Of a DNA stretch of 64,000 bases, positions 1 through 12,261 are shown in pieces. Numbering within the stretch: position 1 is the stretch's first letter; the number at the start of each line of letters is the position of its first letter. The notes under the pieces were generated by a model that had not been told where the DNA came from, did no database searches, and saw only the letters and a program-made list of their open reading frames with translations. The stretch is from positions 3,658,001-3,722,000 of the forward strand of contig JAAQVN010000001.1 of assembly GCA_011754535.1 (NCBI GenBank), read 5' to 3'. The DNA is from Enterobacter asburiae (GTDB taxonomy: Bacteria; Pseudomonadota; Gammaproteobacteria; Enterobacterales; Enterobacteriaceae). The translations under genes and the position numbers were made by a program.

Positions 1-793
<793 letters not shown>

Positions 794-850
794 CTATACA
801 CAACGACAGGGGATGTCGTTAGTTCAAAGAGATTTATCGAGGAAATAATT

Positions 851-880
851 CACGTAGCCGCGAAATAACGCGGCTACGTG
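851..880. repeat. Perfect 12-bp hairpin between lepB and rnc
   Basis: CACGTAGCCGCG at 851-862 and its exact complement at 869-880 flank a 6-base loop. On the minus strand it lies 16 bases after the lepB stop and is not followed by a T-run, so it does not look like an intrinsic terminator for lepB. It could protect or process the lepB-rnc transcript. Function is not shown by the sequence. Confidence 0.5.
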
Positions 881-895
881 TTCTTTTCCTGAGAA

Positions 896-1870
896 TTAAT
901 GGATTCCGCCAATACGATTCAGGCGTACGCCGGTCGGCCATTCGCCTTCCTGCTTCTCAAAACTCATCCAGATCGCAGTTGCTTTACCCACCAGATTCGC
1001 TTCCGGCACAAAGCCCCAGTAACGGCTGTCCGCGGAGTTATCGCGGTTATCACCCATCATGAAATAGTGTCCCGGCGGTACGATCCAGCTGGCCAGCTGC
1101 TGACCCGGCTGTTTGTAATACATCCCCACCTGATCCTGCGCGATTGGCACGGTCAGAATGCGGTGCGTCACGTCACCCAACGTCTCTTTACGCTCGACCA
1201 GGCGGATACCGTTCTCTTTGGTTTCGCCTTTCGGCACCTGGAAGAACCCGCTGGTCGCCTCACCGCCGTTACGACGGGCAAAGGTCTGCACAAAATCACT
1301 TGGCTCGACGTTGGAGTAGGTGATTGGCAGCGCGTTTTCACAGGCGGTACCGGAGCTGCAGCCCGGCTGAACGGTGACTTCCTTCGCAACCGGATCGTAG
1401 GTCACCTTATCACCAGGCAGGCCTACCGCACGCTTGATGTAGTCCAGACGCGGATCTTCCGGATATTTAAACACCACAATGTCGCCACGTTTTGGATGAC
1501 CGGTTTCAATCAACGTTTTCTGGTAGATAGGATCTTTAATGCCGTAGGCAAATTTCTCCACCAGAATAAAATCACCAATCAGCAGCGTTGGCATCATTGA
1601 ACCTGATGGGATCTGGAACGGCTCGTAAATAAACGAACGTACCACCAGCACAATCGCCAGCACCGGGAATACCGACGCGCCCGTTTCCAGCCAGCCCGGT
1701 TTCGGGCCAACTTTCTTGAGGGTTTTCGCATCCAGCTGGTCGCCAGTAGCCGCCTGCGCGGCAGCCTGACGTTCACGGCGTTTTGGGGCGAAGATAAACT
1801 TATCCAGACACCACAGCAGACCTGTCACCAGCGTAGCGATGACCAGGATCAGGGCAAACATGTTCGCCAT
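896..1870 (-). CDS. lepB: Signal peptidase I
   Basis: LepB removes signal peptides from secreted proteins at the outer face of the inner membrane. The protein has 324 residues, equal to E. coli. There is an N-terminal transmembrane segment (about residues 4-21) and a second near 64-80. The nucleophile is Ser91 in PSGSMMPTL and the general base is Lys146 in DYIKRAVGLPGD. The GDNRDNSADSRYWG box (near residue 275) is typical of the family. It starts 16 bases after lepA on the same strand, forming lepA-lepB-rnc. Confidence 0.98.
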   Translation of the reverse strand: MANMFALILVIATLVTGLLWCLDKFIFAPKRRERQAAAQAATGDQLDAKTLKKVGPKPGWLETGASVFPVLAIVLVVRSFIYEPFQIPSGSMMPTLLIGDFILVEKFAYGIKDPIYQKTLIETGHPKRGDIVVFKYPEDPRLDYIKRAVGLPGDKVTYDPVAKEVTVQPGCSSGTACENALPITYSNVEPSDFVQTFARRNGGEATSGFFQVPKGETKENGIRLVERKETLGDVTHRILTVPIAQDQVGMYYKQPGQQLASWIVPPGHYFMMGDNRDNSADSRYWGFVPEANLVGKATAIWMSFEKQEGEWPTGVRLNRIGGIH

Positions 1871-1886
1871 GCCAACTCCTTAAAGG

Positions 1887-3686
<1,800 letters not shown>

Positions 3687-3845
3687 ATAGTTAAATAATT
3701 ATGCCTTACGAATTCCTGGAGGCCGCTGTTCTTAGCCTGACGTTTTTCAGTGCGAAAACGCAGCATTCTACACTACATCCTCGCTACCTGGAAATGCACT
3801 TAGAGGCAGGTATAGCGTGAAGAGAGGGCGTTTTCTGTATTAGGT

Positions 3846-3880
3846 CGTAAAAAATGATAAAGCCCGATGGATCACCGGGC
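3846..3880 (-). terminator. Terminator of the rpoE-rseABC operon
   Basis: On the minus strand GCCCGGTGATCCATCGGGC is followed by TTTATCATTTTTT. The stem (3862-3866 with 3876-3880) overlaps the rseC stop codon at 3872-3874, so transcription ends immediately after rseC and lepA needs its own promoter in 3687-3845. Confidence 0.8.
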
Positions 3881-4348
3881 CTCAGAAGAGAGCGTCTCAA
3901 CACGAAGCTGGTCTGGTGCCAGCCCGACGCTGAGAATGACAGGCTGCCACTCTTCGCGCGCGGCGAGCTTCGGCGAGAGACCTTTGGCAAGCCAAAATCC
4001 TCCCACGCCCCCCAGCGCGGCACCGCACATGGCGGCCAAGTCGGTACCAAACAGCATCTGAAAAAGGCCGCCCATGACAAACAGCCCCACCAGCGGAGAG
4101 AGATAGACCAGCATCGCGGAACTGAGCAGGCTGCCTTCCGCAATCCCCAGTTCCACCTTCTGACCCGCCACCAGCGGCTGTTCGCTCGGCACGGAAATCG
4201 TATGCGATGTCTGTGGCCCTAACTTATTCAGCACGCGACTGCCACAACCGGCTCGGGATGCGCAGCTATTGCATGAGGCTTTAACATCACAGCTGACCAG
4301 CGCAATACCATTCTGCCACGAGACGACGGTAGCCCACTCTTTAATCAT
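3872..4348 (-). CDS. rseC: SoxR-reducing system / sigma-E modulator RseC
   Basis: RseC is a small inner-membrane protein, last gene of the sigma-E operon; it acts positively on sigma-E and, with the Rsx complex, on reduction of SoxR. The 158-residue protein has a Cys cluster near residues 20-35 (CDVKASCNSCASRAGC) that could hold a metal centre. Two adjacent hydrophobic segments follow at about 76-95 and 100-122. Its ATG overlaps the rseB stop by four bases (ATGA), indicating coupled translation. Confidence 0.95.
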   Translation of the reverse strand: MIKEWATVVSWQNGIALVSCDVKASCNSCASRAGCGSRVLNKLGPQTSHTISVPSEQPLVAGQKVELGIAEGSLLSSAMLVYLSPLVGLFVMGGLFQMLFGTDLAAMCGAALGGVGGFWLAKGLSPKLAAREEWQPVILSVGLAPDQLRVETLSSEAR

Positions 4349-5298
4349 TGTGCGGCCCTGAATTTAATGCTGTCTGAAATGCGCTTCGCCGTCTGCGGAG
4401 GTAATTCCCCCACAATCGTGATCTCTGCGTTATCGCGTACCGTTGTGCTGACCGTACGACGCCCGGTACGAAGCATTTGTTCAGCGCTATTTGCCGTTGC
4501 GCGGTTGATGTTCACCGAGAAGCTGAACAAGCCATCGGAATAGAGGCGTGATTCAACTGGCGTATCAATAGTGGGCAACTGACGACGGCTGCTGGACACT
4601 TCGCTAAAGCCTTGCGGGATCCATGAAGGAACCCAGTTGAAATTAGCGGAGTCCCCTGCCGGAACAGAAAGCAGCGGCGGCAGGCTGGCCTTCGCCAGAT
4701 TCTGCATGCTGTTGCCAACCTGATTGTTCACGCTGAAGGAGATGACGCGGAACTGTTCAAGCGTCTCACCGTCGCGGTCGAGCAGATCCACACGCATCGG
4801 CAGCTTGGTTTCCGCATCAATCCAGACGATATAGCTGTAGCGCGTGCCATCGCGCGCAACCACGCGAATCACTTCACACAGTCTGTCTGCAATACGGGTA
4901 CGCCCTACCGAAATAAAATCATAGTAAGGGGCAAGCCGTTTGAAGTCGGTATAGATAAGCGACGGCAGAGAATCAACGATATAGTCGCCATTCAGCGTGA
5001 AAGGCTCCAGACCGGGTTCGAAATAGCTGATTTCGTTGCCACGCTGGACAACTTCCCGACGTGGACCATCCATCTGTAAAAGCTGGGCGAGCGGCTGGTT
5101 ATCAAGACGGGCATGGCGATAGCGTAACGACTCGACGCCCTGCTTGTTGATGCTGATAAATGCCAACTCGTAATTGAGTGACTGGCTGGCCAGATTCATT
5201 TGCTGCAACAACGCCCCGGATGAAACATCAGCCGAGGCGTTAGCAGAGAAGAACAGGCTACCCGCCATCAGAGACATGGCGAACCAAAGTTGCTTCAT
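4345..5298 (-). CDS. rseB: Periplasmic negative regulator of sigma-E, RseB
   Basis: RseB binds the periplasmic domain of RseA, protects it from DegS cleavage, and releases it when it senses mislocalised lipopolysaccharide. The 317-residue protein starts with a Sec signal peptide (MKQLWFAMSLMAGSLFF, cleaved near SANA-SA). A MucB/RseB N-terminal lipoprotein-like fold follows, then a C-terminal domain. Its ATG overlaps the rseA stop by one base (TAATG) and its stop overlaps rseC, so the three rse genes are translationally linked. Confidence 0.96.
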   Translation of the reverse strand: MKQLWFAMSLMAGSLFFSANASADVSSGALLQQMNLASQSLNYELAFISINKQGVESLRYRHARLDNQPLAQLLQMDGPRREVVQRGNEISYFEPGLEPFTLNGDYIVDSLPSLIYTDFKRLAPYYDFISVGRTRIADRLCEVIRVVARDGTRYSYIVWIDAETKLPMRVDLLDRDGETLEQFRVISFSVNNQVGNSMQNLAKASLPPLLSVPAGDSANFNWVPSWIPQGFSEVSSSRRQLPTIDTPVESRLYSDGLFSFSVNINRATANSAEQMLRTGRRTVSTTVRDNAEITIVGELPPQTAKRISDSIKFRAAQ

Positions 5299-5948
5299 TA
5301 CTGCGATTGCGTTCCTAAAGTTTGGTTTCCGGGCACCTGCACAGCAGCTTGCTGAGTTTGGGCCTGCTCAAACTGAAGCTGTTCAGAGTGCAGACGACGC
5401 TGCAACTCGTAATCCTGCAACATCGCATTAATGCGACGGCGCTGCTCCTGCACCTGCTGTTGCTGACCGCCGCTGGCGGAGGCATCAGCCGGTACGCCCA
5501 GACTTACCGGGCTGGCTTTGCCCATCATCGGCAGTGTGTTGAACACTGGCGCTTCTGGCTGCTGATTAGTTTCAGACTGAGTATTATAGTGCTGGACGCC
5601 AACGATAACTGCAAGCGATACGCATGCAGCCACCCCCATTTGGGTGAGCTGGCTGGCCCATGGACGCACCTTCTGCCAGAAAGGCATTTTCTGCCACTGG
5701 TGAGGCGCAGGTTGAGCTTCAGGAATCAGCGGAGTGGTCTGATGAACGGGCTCATTCTCGATGGCCGCCATCACGCGGGCTGAGATATCGAAATGGAGAA
5801 CCTCTCCGGTATCACCGCGCAGCGTGTCACGGATGAGATGGTAACTCTCCCAGGTCTCTTGCATTTCGGGAGAATGAGACAGCTCGTTGAGCAGCTCACT
5901 ATCCAGCGTCTCACCATCCATTAAAGCGGAAAGTTTTTCTTTCTGCAT
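5298..5948 (-). CDS. rseA: Anti-sigma-E factor RseA
   Basis: RseA holds sigma-E at the inner membrane and is degraded stepwise by DegS and RseP under envelope stress. The start chosen is the ATG at 5948 (MQKEKLSALMDGE), giving 216 residues as in E. coli. The cytoplasmic anti-sigma domain is residues 1-100 and a single membrane segment sits near 101-118 (TQMGVAACVSLAVIVGVQHY). The periplasmic tail is rich in Gln and ends GTQSQ. An upstream in-frame start would run into rpoE. It lies 31 bases after rpoE. Confidence 0.97.
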   Translation of the reverse strand: MQKEKLSALMDGETLDSELLNELSHSPEMQETWESYHLIRDTLRGDTGEVLHFDISARVMAAIENEPVHQTTPLIPEAQPAPHQWQKMPFWQKVRPWASQLTQMGVAACVSLAVIVGVQHYNTQSETNQQPEAPVFNTLPMMGKASPVSLGVPADASASGGQQQQVQEQRRRINAMLQDYELQRRLHSEQLQFEQAQTQQAAVQVPGNQTLGTQSQ

Positions 5949-5979
5949 GCCTAATACCTTTTCCAGTATCCCGCTATCG

Positions 5980-6555
5980 TCAACGCCTGATAAGCGGTTG
6001 AACTTTATTATCAATAGCTTCTCGCGCACGGAAAATTCGTGAACGCACCGTGCCGACCGGGCAATCCATGATAGCGGCTATCTCTTCATAGCTCAGACCA
6101 TCAAGCTCCCGTAACGTAATTGCCATGCGTAAATCTTCCGGGAGCGACTCGATCGTGCGAAAAACAATTTGTCTCAGTTCTTCTGACAACATTAAGTTCT
6201 CAGGGTTCGAAATTTCTTTCAGCGCACCGCCACTTTCGAAGTTTTCGGCGTCGATAGCGTCTACATCACTGGACGGCGGACGACGGCCCTGAGCAACCAG
6301 ATAATTCTTTGCCGTATTGACAGCAATACGGTACAGCCAGGTATAAAAAGCACTATCTCCCCGGAACGAATCCAGCGCGCGATAGGCCTTAATAAAAGAC
6401 TCTTGCACCACGTCAGGTACATCACCTGACGGTACATAGCGGGACACCAGACTCGCCACCTTATGCTGGTAGCGCACCACCAGTAAGTTAAAGGCTTTCT
6501 GATCTCCCTTCTGGACCCGTTCAACCAGGACCTGGTCCGTTAACTGCTCGCTCAT
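5980..6555 (-). CDS. rpoE: RNA polymerase sigma-E factor
   Basis: This ECF sigma factor directs the envelope stress response. The ATG at 6555 (MSEQLTDQVLVERVQ) gives 191 residues, the E. coli length. Region 2 (DVVQESFIKAYRAL, about residues 51-64) and region 4 with the helix-turn-helix (LSYEEIAAIMDCPVGTVRSR) are intact. A sigma-E type promoter upstream shows autoregulation, and the following genes encode its anti-sigma factors. Confidence 0.98.
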   Translation of the reverse strand: MSEQLTDQVLVERVQKGDQKAFNLLVVRYQHKVASLVSRYVPSGDVPDVVQESFIKAYRALDSFRGDSAFYTWLYRIAVNTAKNYLVAQGRRPPSSDVDAIDAENFESGGALKEISNPENLMLSEELRQIVFRTIESLPEDLRMAITLRELDGLSYEEIAAIMDCPVGTVRSRIFRAREAIDNKVQPLIRR

Positions 6556-6659
6556 CCGAGGTAATGTCTCCCCAAACCTAAATTCCACGCGTTATCGAAA
6601 CGCCACTCTACAACTACCGCACTTTGAGCAAGCACCAGCTTAGAGTGTCTGATCTTCAA
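6552..6659 (-). CDS. Possible rseD-like leader ORF of rpoE
   Basis: A frame without ATG runs on the minus strand into rpoE and ends with a TGA overlapping the rpoE ATG (ATGA). It ends in WNLGLGRHYLG. E. coli has a translated leader ORF, rseD, in this position that couples to rpoE. The frame is open for only 44 codons here. A TTG at 6659 would give 35 residues and a GTG at 6635 a shorter product. The stop-start overlap is seen; translation and the start are inferred. Confidence 0.35.
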   Translation of the reverse strand: MKIRHSKLVLAQSAVVVEWRFDNAWNLGLGRHYLG

Positions 6660-6667
6660 TAAGTTCC
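6640..6667 (-). promoter_or_regulatory. Sigma-E promoter of rpoE-rseABC
   Basis: Minus-strand GGAACTT (6661-6667), then 16 bases, then TCTAA (6640-6644) match the sigma-E consensus GGAACTT-N16-TCTGA. The predicted start is about 80 bases before the rpoE ATG. This is the autoregulatory promoter expected for this operon. Confidence 0.85.
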
Positions 6668-6954
6668 GTAACGCCTTTGTTTTTGTTCATCGCGCCGCAG
6701 ACCGTTCATTTTCTCTCATTATAAGTCTGTTCACGATACGCACCACTTTCTGACAAGAAACATCTTTTTCCCGCCAGAAGAGTAACGCAACACGGGCTTT
6801 ATTTCACCACAAAATCTGACGCTAACGATCTGCTTCGCAAAATAATTTCATTCATTTACCTCTCGTTTACCCCTGCTTACGCGTTTAGCAATTGCAACAC
6901 CCACTAAAAAAAACGTGCGATATCTCGCATTCAGGTGCTATTCTGCCCAAACAC
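6668..6954. other. Divergent rpoE / nadB intergenic region
   Basis: About 290 AT-rich bases between the sigma-E promoter and the NadR operator, without any plausible gene. It should hold further rpoE promoters (minus strand) and the nadB promoter (plus strand). A TATTCT hexamer at 6939-6944 is a candidate nadB -10. I could not assign other sites. Confidence 0.4.
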
Positions 6955-6972
6955 TGTTTAGTAAATTAAACA
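6955..6972 (+). promoter_or_regulatory. NadR operator of nadB
   Basis: TGTTTAGTAAATTAAACA is a perfect TGTTTA-N6-TAAACA palindrome, the NadR box. It ends seven bases before the nadB ATG, so NadR binding when NAD is plentiful would block transcription start or early elongation. Confidence 0.85.
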
Positions 6973-6979
6973 ACAAATC

Positions 6980-8599
6980 ATGAACACAACACCTGAACTT
7001 CATTGTGATGTACTGATCATCGGCAGCGGTGCTGCCGGTCTTTCTCTGGCGCTTCGTCTGGCCGAGCATCAGAACGTTATTGTCCTGAGCAAAGGTCCGA
7101 TAAGTGAAGGCTCAACATTTTATGCCCAGGGCGGTATTGCCGCGGTGTTTGACGAGACCGACAGCATTGCGTCGCATGTGGAAGATACGCTGATTGCCGG
7201 AGCCGGGATCGTGGATGCGCACGCCGCAGAGTTTGTCGCAAGCAATGCCCGCCATTGCGTTCAGTGGCTCATCGATCAGGGCGTATTATTTGATACCCAG
7301 GTTCAGCCTAACGGTGAAGAGAGCTACCACCTGACCCGTGAAGGCGGCCACAGCCACCGCCGCATCCTGCACGCCGCGGATGCTACCGGAAAAGAAGTGG
7401 AAACCACGCTGGTCAGCAAAGCGCTGAACCATCCTAATATCCGGGTCCTTGAGCGGAGCAACGCCGTTGATCTGATCATTTCCGACAAGATTGGCTTGCC
7501 CGGCACGCGTCGCGTGGTGGGGGCGTGGGTCTGGAACCGTAATAAAGAGAAGGTGGAAACCTGTCAGGCAAAGGCCGTCGTGCTGGCTACGGGTGGCGCC
7601 TCCAAGGTGTACCAGTACACCACGAACCCGGATATCGCTTCAGGGGACGGTATCGCCATGGCCTGGCGCGCCGGCTGCCGCGTGGCAAATCTTGAATTTA
7701 ATCAGTTTCACCCCACCGCCCTGTTCCATCCTCAGGCGCGCAACTTCCTGCTGACGGAAGCCCTGCGTGGCGAAGGCGCTTATTTGAAACGCCCTGATGG
7801 CTCCCGCTTTATGCCCGACTTCGACGCCCGGGGTGAGCTGGCCCCGCGCGATATCGTCGCGCGCGCCATCGACCATGAAATGAAGCGTCTTGGCGTGGAC
7901 TGCATGTATCTTGATATCAGCCATAAGCCAGCAGAGTTCATTCACCAGCATTTTCCGATGATTTACGAAAAACTGCTGAGCCTGGGGATTGATTTGACCC
8001 GCGATCCAGTGCCCATTGTGCCTGCGGCACACTATACCTGCGGTGGCGTCATGGTTGACGATCATGGACGCACTGACGTAGACGGACTGTATGCTATTGG
8101 TGAGGTCAGCTATACCGGACTTCACGGCGCGAACCGTATGGCCTCTAACTCGTTGCTTGAATGTCTGGTGTACGGCTGGTCAGCAGCGGAAGACATCACC
8201 AGGCGAATGCCTTACGCCCGCGAGACAGAGCAGTTGCCTGCCTGGGATGAAAGCCGCGTGGATAACCCGGACGAGCGGGTCGTGATCCAGCACAACTGGC
8301 ACGAGCTACGGCTATTTATGTGGGACTACGTTGGGATTGTGCGCACCACGAAACGTCTGGAACGGGCGTTGCGCCGCATTACGATGCTGCAACAGGAAAT
8401 TGATGAATATTATGCCCATTTCCGCGTTTCCAATAATCTGCTGGAGCTGCGCAATCTGGTGCAGGTTGCCGAGCTTATTGTTCGTTGCGCGATGATGCGT
8501 AAAGAGAGCCGCGGGCTGCACTACACCCTCGACTACCCGGATCAGCTTCCTGAGTCCGGCCCGTCGATACTCGCCCCGCAGGTTTACATAAACAGATAA
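6980..8599 (+). CDS. nadB: L-aspartate oxidase
   Basis: NadB oxidises L-aspartate to iminoaspartate, the first step of de novo NAD synthesis, using FAD. The 539-residue protein has the dinucleotide-binding [15 protein letters not shown] near residues 15-29. It also has the succinate-dehydrogenase-family flavoprotein segments [19 protein letters not shown] and HPTALFHPQ, and the C-terminal helical domain. E. coli NadB has 540 residues. It is preceded by a NadR box. Its last 16 bases overlap the 3' end of trmN, which is read from the other strand. Confidence 0.98.
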   Translation: MNTTPELHCDVLIIGSGAAGLSLALRLAEHQNVIVLSKGPISEGSTFYAQGGIAAVFDETDSIASHVEDTLIAGAGIVDAHAAEFVASNARHCVQWLIDQGVLFDTQVQPNGEESYHLTREGGHSHRRILHAADATGKEVETTLVSKALNHPNIRVLERSNAVDLIISDKIGLPGTRRVVGAWVWNRNKEKVETCQAKAVVLATGGASKVYQYTTNPDIASGDGIAMAWRAGCRVANLEFNQFHPTALFHPQARNFLLTEALRGEGAYLKRPDGSRFMPDFDARGELAPRDIVARAIDHEMKRLGVDCMYLDISHKPAEFIHQHFPMIYEKLLSLGIDLTRDPVPIVPAAHYTCGGVMVDDHGRTDVDGLYAIGEVSYTGLHGANRMASNSLLECLVYGWSAAEDITRRMPYARETEQLPAWDESRVDNPDERVVIQHNWHELRLFMWDYVGIVRTTKRLERALRRITMLQQEIDEYYAHFRVSNNLLELRNLVQVAELIVRCAMMRKESRGLHYTLDYPDQLPESGPSILAPQVYINR

Positions 8600-9321
8600 A
8601 ACGCCTGGGTCAGAGCCGTGTAATCTTCGGAATAACGCTGGTCTGGCCCACGGATCACCATTCGGTCATTAAAGCATTCACCCTCTTTTGGCGAGAGCGC
8701 CAGCAGCACGCGGTGCGGCAACCGGCCTTCCGTATCAGAGATGTCAGTTCGCAGACGTAACGTCCAGCCGATCTCCTGCGCGATACCAATGAACGTGTTG
8801 CCGGTACTCTCGGGCAGGACCACACAGAAAAAACCTTCTTCGGAGATGAGTTCTGCCGCACTGGTGAGCAGCGCTTTATGATCGAGGGAGCCGGTATAAC
8901 GCGCCTGTTCACGCTCGGGTGTCCCGCACTCAACGCCGGGCTCGTAGTAGGGAGGGTTGCTGACAATCAGATCGTAACGCGCGGTTTGTTCAGGCGCCCA
9001 GGCGAGCACATCTGCGCATTCCACTTTCATTCGGGCTGCCCAGGGAGATTCGGCCATATTGTCACTCGCCTGCTCTGCGGCCTGCGCATCCAGTTCGACG
9101 GCATCAATGGTGACATGTTCTTCCGTACGCTGCGCAAGCATCAACGCCACCAGCCCGCTGCCGGTACCGATATCAAGAATACGCTTAACGCCTGCGACAG
9201 GTGCCCATGCTCCCAGTAAAATGCCGTCTGTACCGACTTTCATGGCACAGCGATCGTGGGCGACAAAAAATTGTTTAAACGTAAAACCATCGCGGCGCAG
9301 CTGCGCTTTGAGTTGAGACAT
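8584..9321 (-). CDS. trmN: tRNA1(Val) (adenine(37)-N6)-methyltransferase
   Basis: TrmN (YfiC) methylates N6 of A37 in tRNA-Val. The start at 9321 ([19 protein letters not shown]) gives 245 residues, as in E. coli. SAM-binding motif I is [16 protein letters not shown] near residues 48-63, and the N6-adenine methylase motif is SNPPYY near residue 120. The same frame stays open for another 1.1 kb upstream, antisense to srmB, but that part shows no family similarity. It is divergent from srmB and convergent with nadB. Confidence 0.96.
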   Translation of the reverse strand: MSQLKAQLRRDGFTFKQFFVAHDRCAMKVGTDGILLGAWAPVAGVKRILDIGTGSGLVALMLAQRTEEHVTIDAVELDAQAAEQASDNMAESPWAARMKVECADVLAWAPEQTARYDLIVSNPPYYEPGVECGTPEREQARYTGSLDHKALLTSAAELISEEGFFCVVLPESTGNTFIGIAQEIGWTLRLRTDISDTEGRLPHRVLLALSPKEGECFNDRMVIRGPDQRYSEDYTALTQAFYLFM

Positions 9322-9453
9322 GTCAGGACAACCTTCTAAGTGAAACTGGAGTAGCATAGGGGAAAGCGAAGTGGCCGCAAAGCGATATCCATACAAACAG
9401 ATGAAGATTACAGCCGTAACGTCTATAATCAGCGCCCCACACAGAGGTAGAAC

Positions 9454-10780
<1,327 letters not shown>

Positions 10781-10782
<2 letters not shown>

Positions 10783-10812
10783 AAAAAGCCGGGACATTTC
10801 CCGGCTTTTTTA
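10781..10812. terminator. Shared srmB / grcA terminator
   Basis: AGCCGGG (10787-10793) pairs with CCCGGCT (10800-10806). It is flanked by an A-run on one side and a T-run on the other, so it can stop transcription from both convergent genes. Confidence 0.85.
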
Positions 10813-10834
10813 TTCCACCCCCGTGGCTGAAACC

Positions 10835-11218
10835 TTACAGGCTTTCAGTAAAGGTACGGGCGATAACGTCGCGCTGCTGTTCTGGAGTCAGTGAGTTAAA
10901 GCGAACCGCGTAGCCAGACACACGGATAGTCAGCTGCGGGTATTTTTCTGGGTGCTCAACGGCATCCATCAGCGTTTCGCGGCGCAGCACGTTAACGTTC
11001 AGGTGCTGACCCCCTTCAACGCGCACTTCCGGCTGCACTTCCATTGGGATTTCACGGTATTCGATTTCGCCCAGTTTGTTCACCGGTACGATTTCATCTT
11101 CAGCAAAACCCGCTTTCGCTACTACACAGCGCGCTTCATTTTTCTCGCTGTCCAGCAGCCAGAAAGAGTTGAGCAGATCGTCATTTGCCGCTTTGGTAAT
11201 CTGGATACCTGTAATCAT
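10835..11218 (-). CDS. grcA: Autonomous glycyl radical cofactor GrcA
   Basis: GrcA (YfiD) replaces the glycyl-radical domain of oxygen-damaged pyruvate formate-lyase. The 127-residue protein matches the PflB C-terminus and carries the radical glycine at residue 102 in RVSGYAVRF. Two FNR-type boxes 53 bases apart lie upstream, in keeping with induction at low oxygen. Confidence 0.97.
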   Translation of the reverse strand: MITGIQITKAANDDLLNSFWLLDSEKNEARCVVAKAGFAEDEIVPVNKLGEIEYREIPMEVQPEVRVEGGQHLNVNVLRRETLMDAVEHPEKYPQLTIRVSGYAVRFNSLTPEQQRDVIARTFTESL

Positions 11219-11324
11219 GTGTTGCCTCCCTTAGGCTACATTAACTGATGCTGGCCTTACGCGGCCAATTGGTAAAACCATTGTTTCTTGTGTGTATATA
11301 TATCATTCACACCCCGGTGATTTA

Positions 11325-11338
11325 TTGATTTAAATCAA
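11325..11338. promoter_or_regulatory. FNR box upstream of grcA (perfect)
   Basis: TTGATTTAAATCAA matches the FNR consensus TTGAT-N4-ATCAA in every defined position. It is the gene-proximal of two sites, centred about 113 bases from the grcA ATG, in the 314-base grcA-ung intergenic region. Confidence 0.85.
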
Positions 11339-11377
11339 CAAAAACACCAACCACATAAAGAGTGTGGTTTGAATTTA

Positions 11378-11391
11378 TTGTTTAAGATCAA
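11378..11391. promoter_or_regulatory. Distal FNR box upstream of grcA
   Basis: TTGTTTAAGATCAA matches TTGAT-N4-ATCAA with one mismatch. Its centre is exactly 53 bases from the proximal site, the same spacing as the -40.5/-93.5 FNR pair of E. coli yfiD. The remainder of 11219-11532 holds no gene that I can see. Confidence 0.75.
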
Positions 11392-11532
11392 TTTCACACC
11401 CCTGCCAATTAAACTTAACCTGCATCATTTCAAAATAAATTTAATTGCTTAGCACGCATTTCAGCGCGTAATTTTGCTCACCGGAGTTAAACAGGTAAGC
11501 TAGTCACAGATTGAGATTCGCAGGAGAGCGAC

Positions 11533-12222
11533 ATGACAACACCTTTAACCTGGCATGACGTGCTGGCAGAAGAAAAGCAGCAGCCTTATTTTATCAACAC
11601 GCTCAGCACCGTTGCCGCTGAGCGTCAGTCCGGGCAGACGATTTATCCGCCGCAAAAAGATGTGTTCAACGCGTTTCGCTATACCGAGTTGAGCGATGTG
11701 AAAGTGGTCATACTGGGCCAGGATCCCTATCACGGCCCTGGGCAGGCGCACGGGCTGGCGTTTTCCGTTCGTCCGGGCGTGGCTATCCCCCCTTCTCTGC
11801 TCAACATGTATAAAGAGCTTGAGGGAACCGTGCCCGGGTTTACCCGCCCTAACCACGGTTATCTGGAAAGCTGGGCGCGCCAGGGCGTGCTGTTACTGAA
11901 TACGGTGCTCACCGTACGGGCGGGTCAGGCGCATTCGCACGCCAGCCTTGGGTGGGAAACCTTTACCGATAAAGTCATCAGCCTTATCAACGAGCATCGT
12001 GAAGGGGTCGTGTTTTTACTCTGGGGCTCGCATGCACAGAAGAAAGGTGCGATTATCGACCGTCAGCGTCATCACGTATTGAAAGCACCGCATCCGTCAC
12101 CGCTGTCTGCGCATCGCGGCTTCTTTGGCAGTAATCATTTTGTTCTGGCAAATGAATGGCTGGAAAAACGTGGCGAAACGCCAATTGACTGGATGCCTGT
12201 GTTACCGGCAGAGAGCGAGTAG
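11533..12222 (+). CDS. ung: Uracil-DNA glycosylase
   Basis: Ung removes uracil from DNA as the first step of base-excision repair. The 229-residue protein has the water-activating motif [13 protein letters not shown] (Asp64) and the C-terminal [13 protein letters not shown] loop with its catalytic His. Length equals E. coli Ung. GGAGAG sits upstream at a normal distance. It is transcribed towards yfiF, with a hairpin between them. Confidence 0.98.
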   Translation: MTTPLTWHDVLAEEKQQPYFINTLSTVAAERQSGQTIYPPQKDVFNAFRYTELSDVKVVILGQDPYHGPGQAHGLAFSVRPGVAIPPSLLNMYKELEGTVPGFTRPNHGYLESWARQGVLLLNTVLTVRAGQAHSHASLGWETFTDKVISLINEHREGVVFLLWGSHAQKKGAIIDRQRHHVLKAPHPSPLSAHRGFFGSNHFVLANEWLEKRGETPIDWMPVLPAESE

Positions 12223-12232
12223 GGTTTGAATG

Positions 12233-12251
12233 TGCCGGGGCAAGCCCGGCA
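12233..12251. terminator. ung / yfiF intergenic hairpin
   Basis: TGCCGGG and CCCGGCA pair around GCAAG between the two convergent stops. No strong T-run follows, so it may be a REP-like half element rather than a classical terminator. Confidence 0.5.
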
Positions 12252-12261
12252 TATAAGAGGC

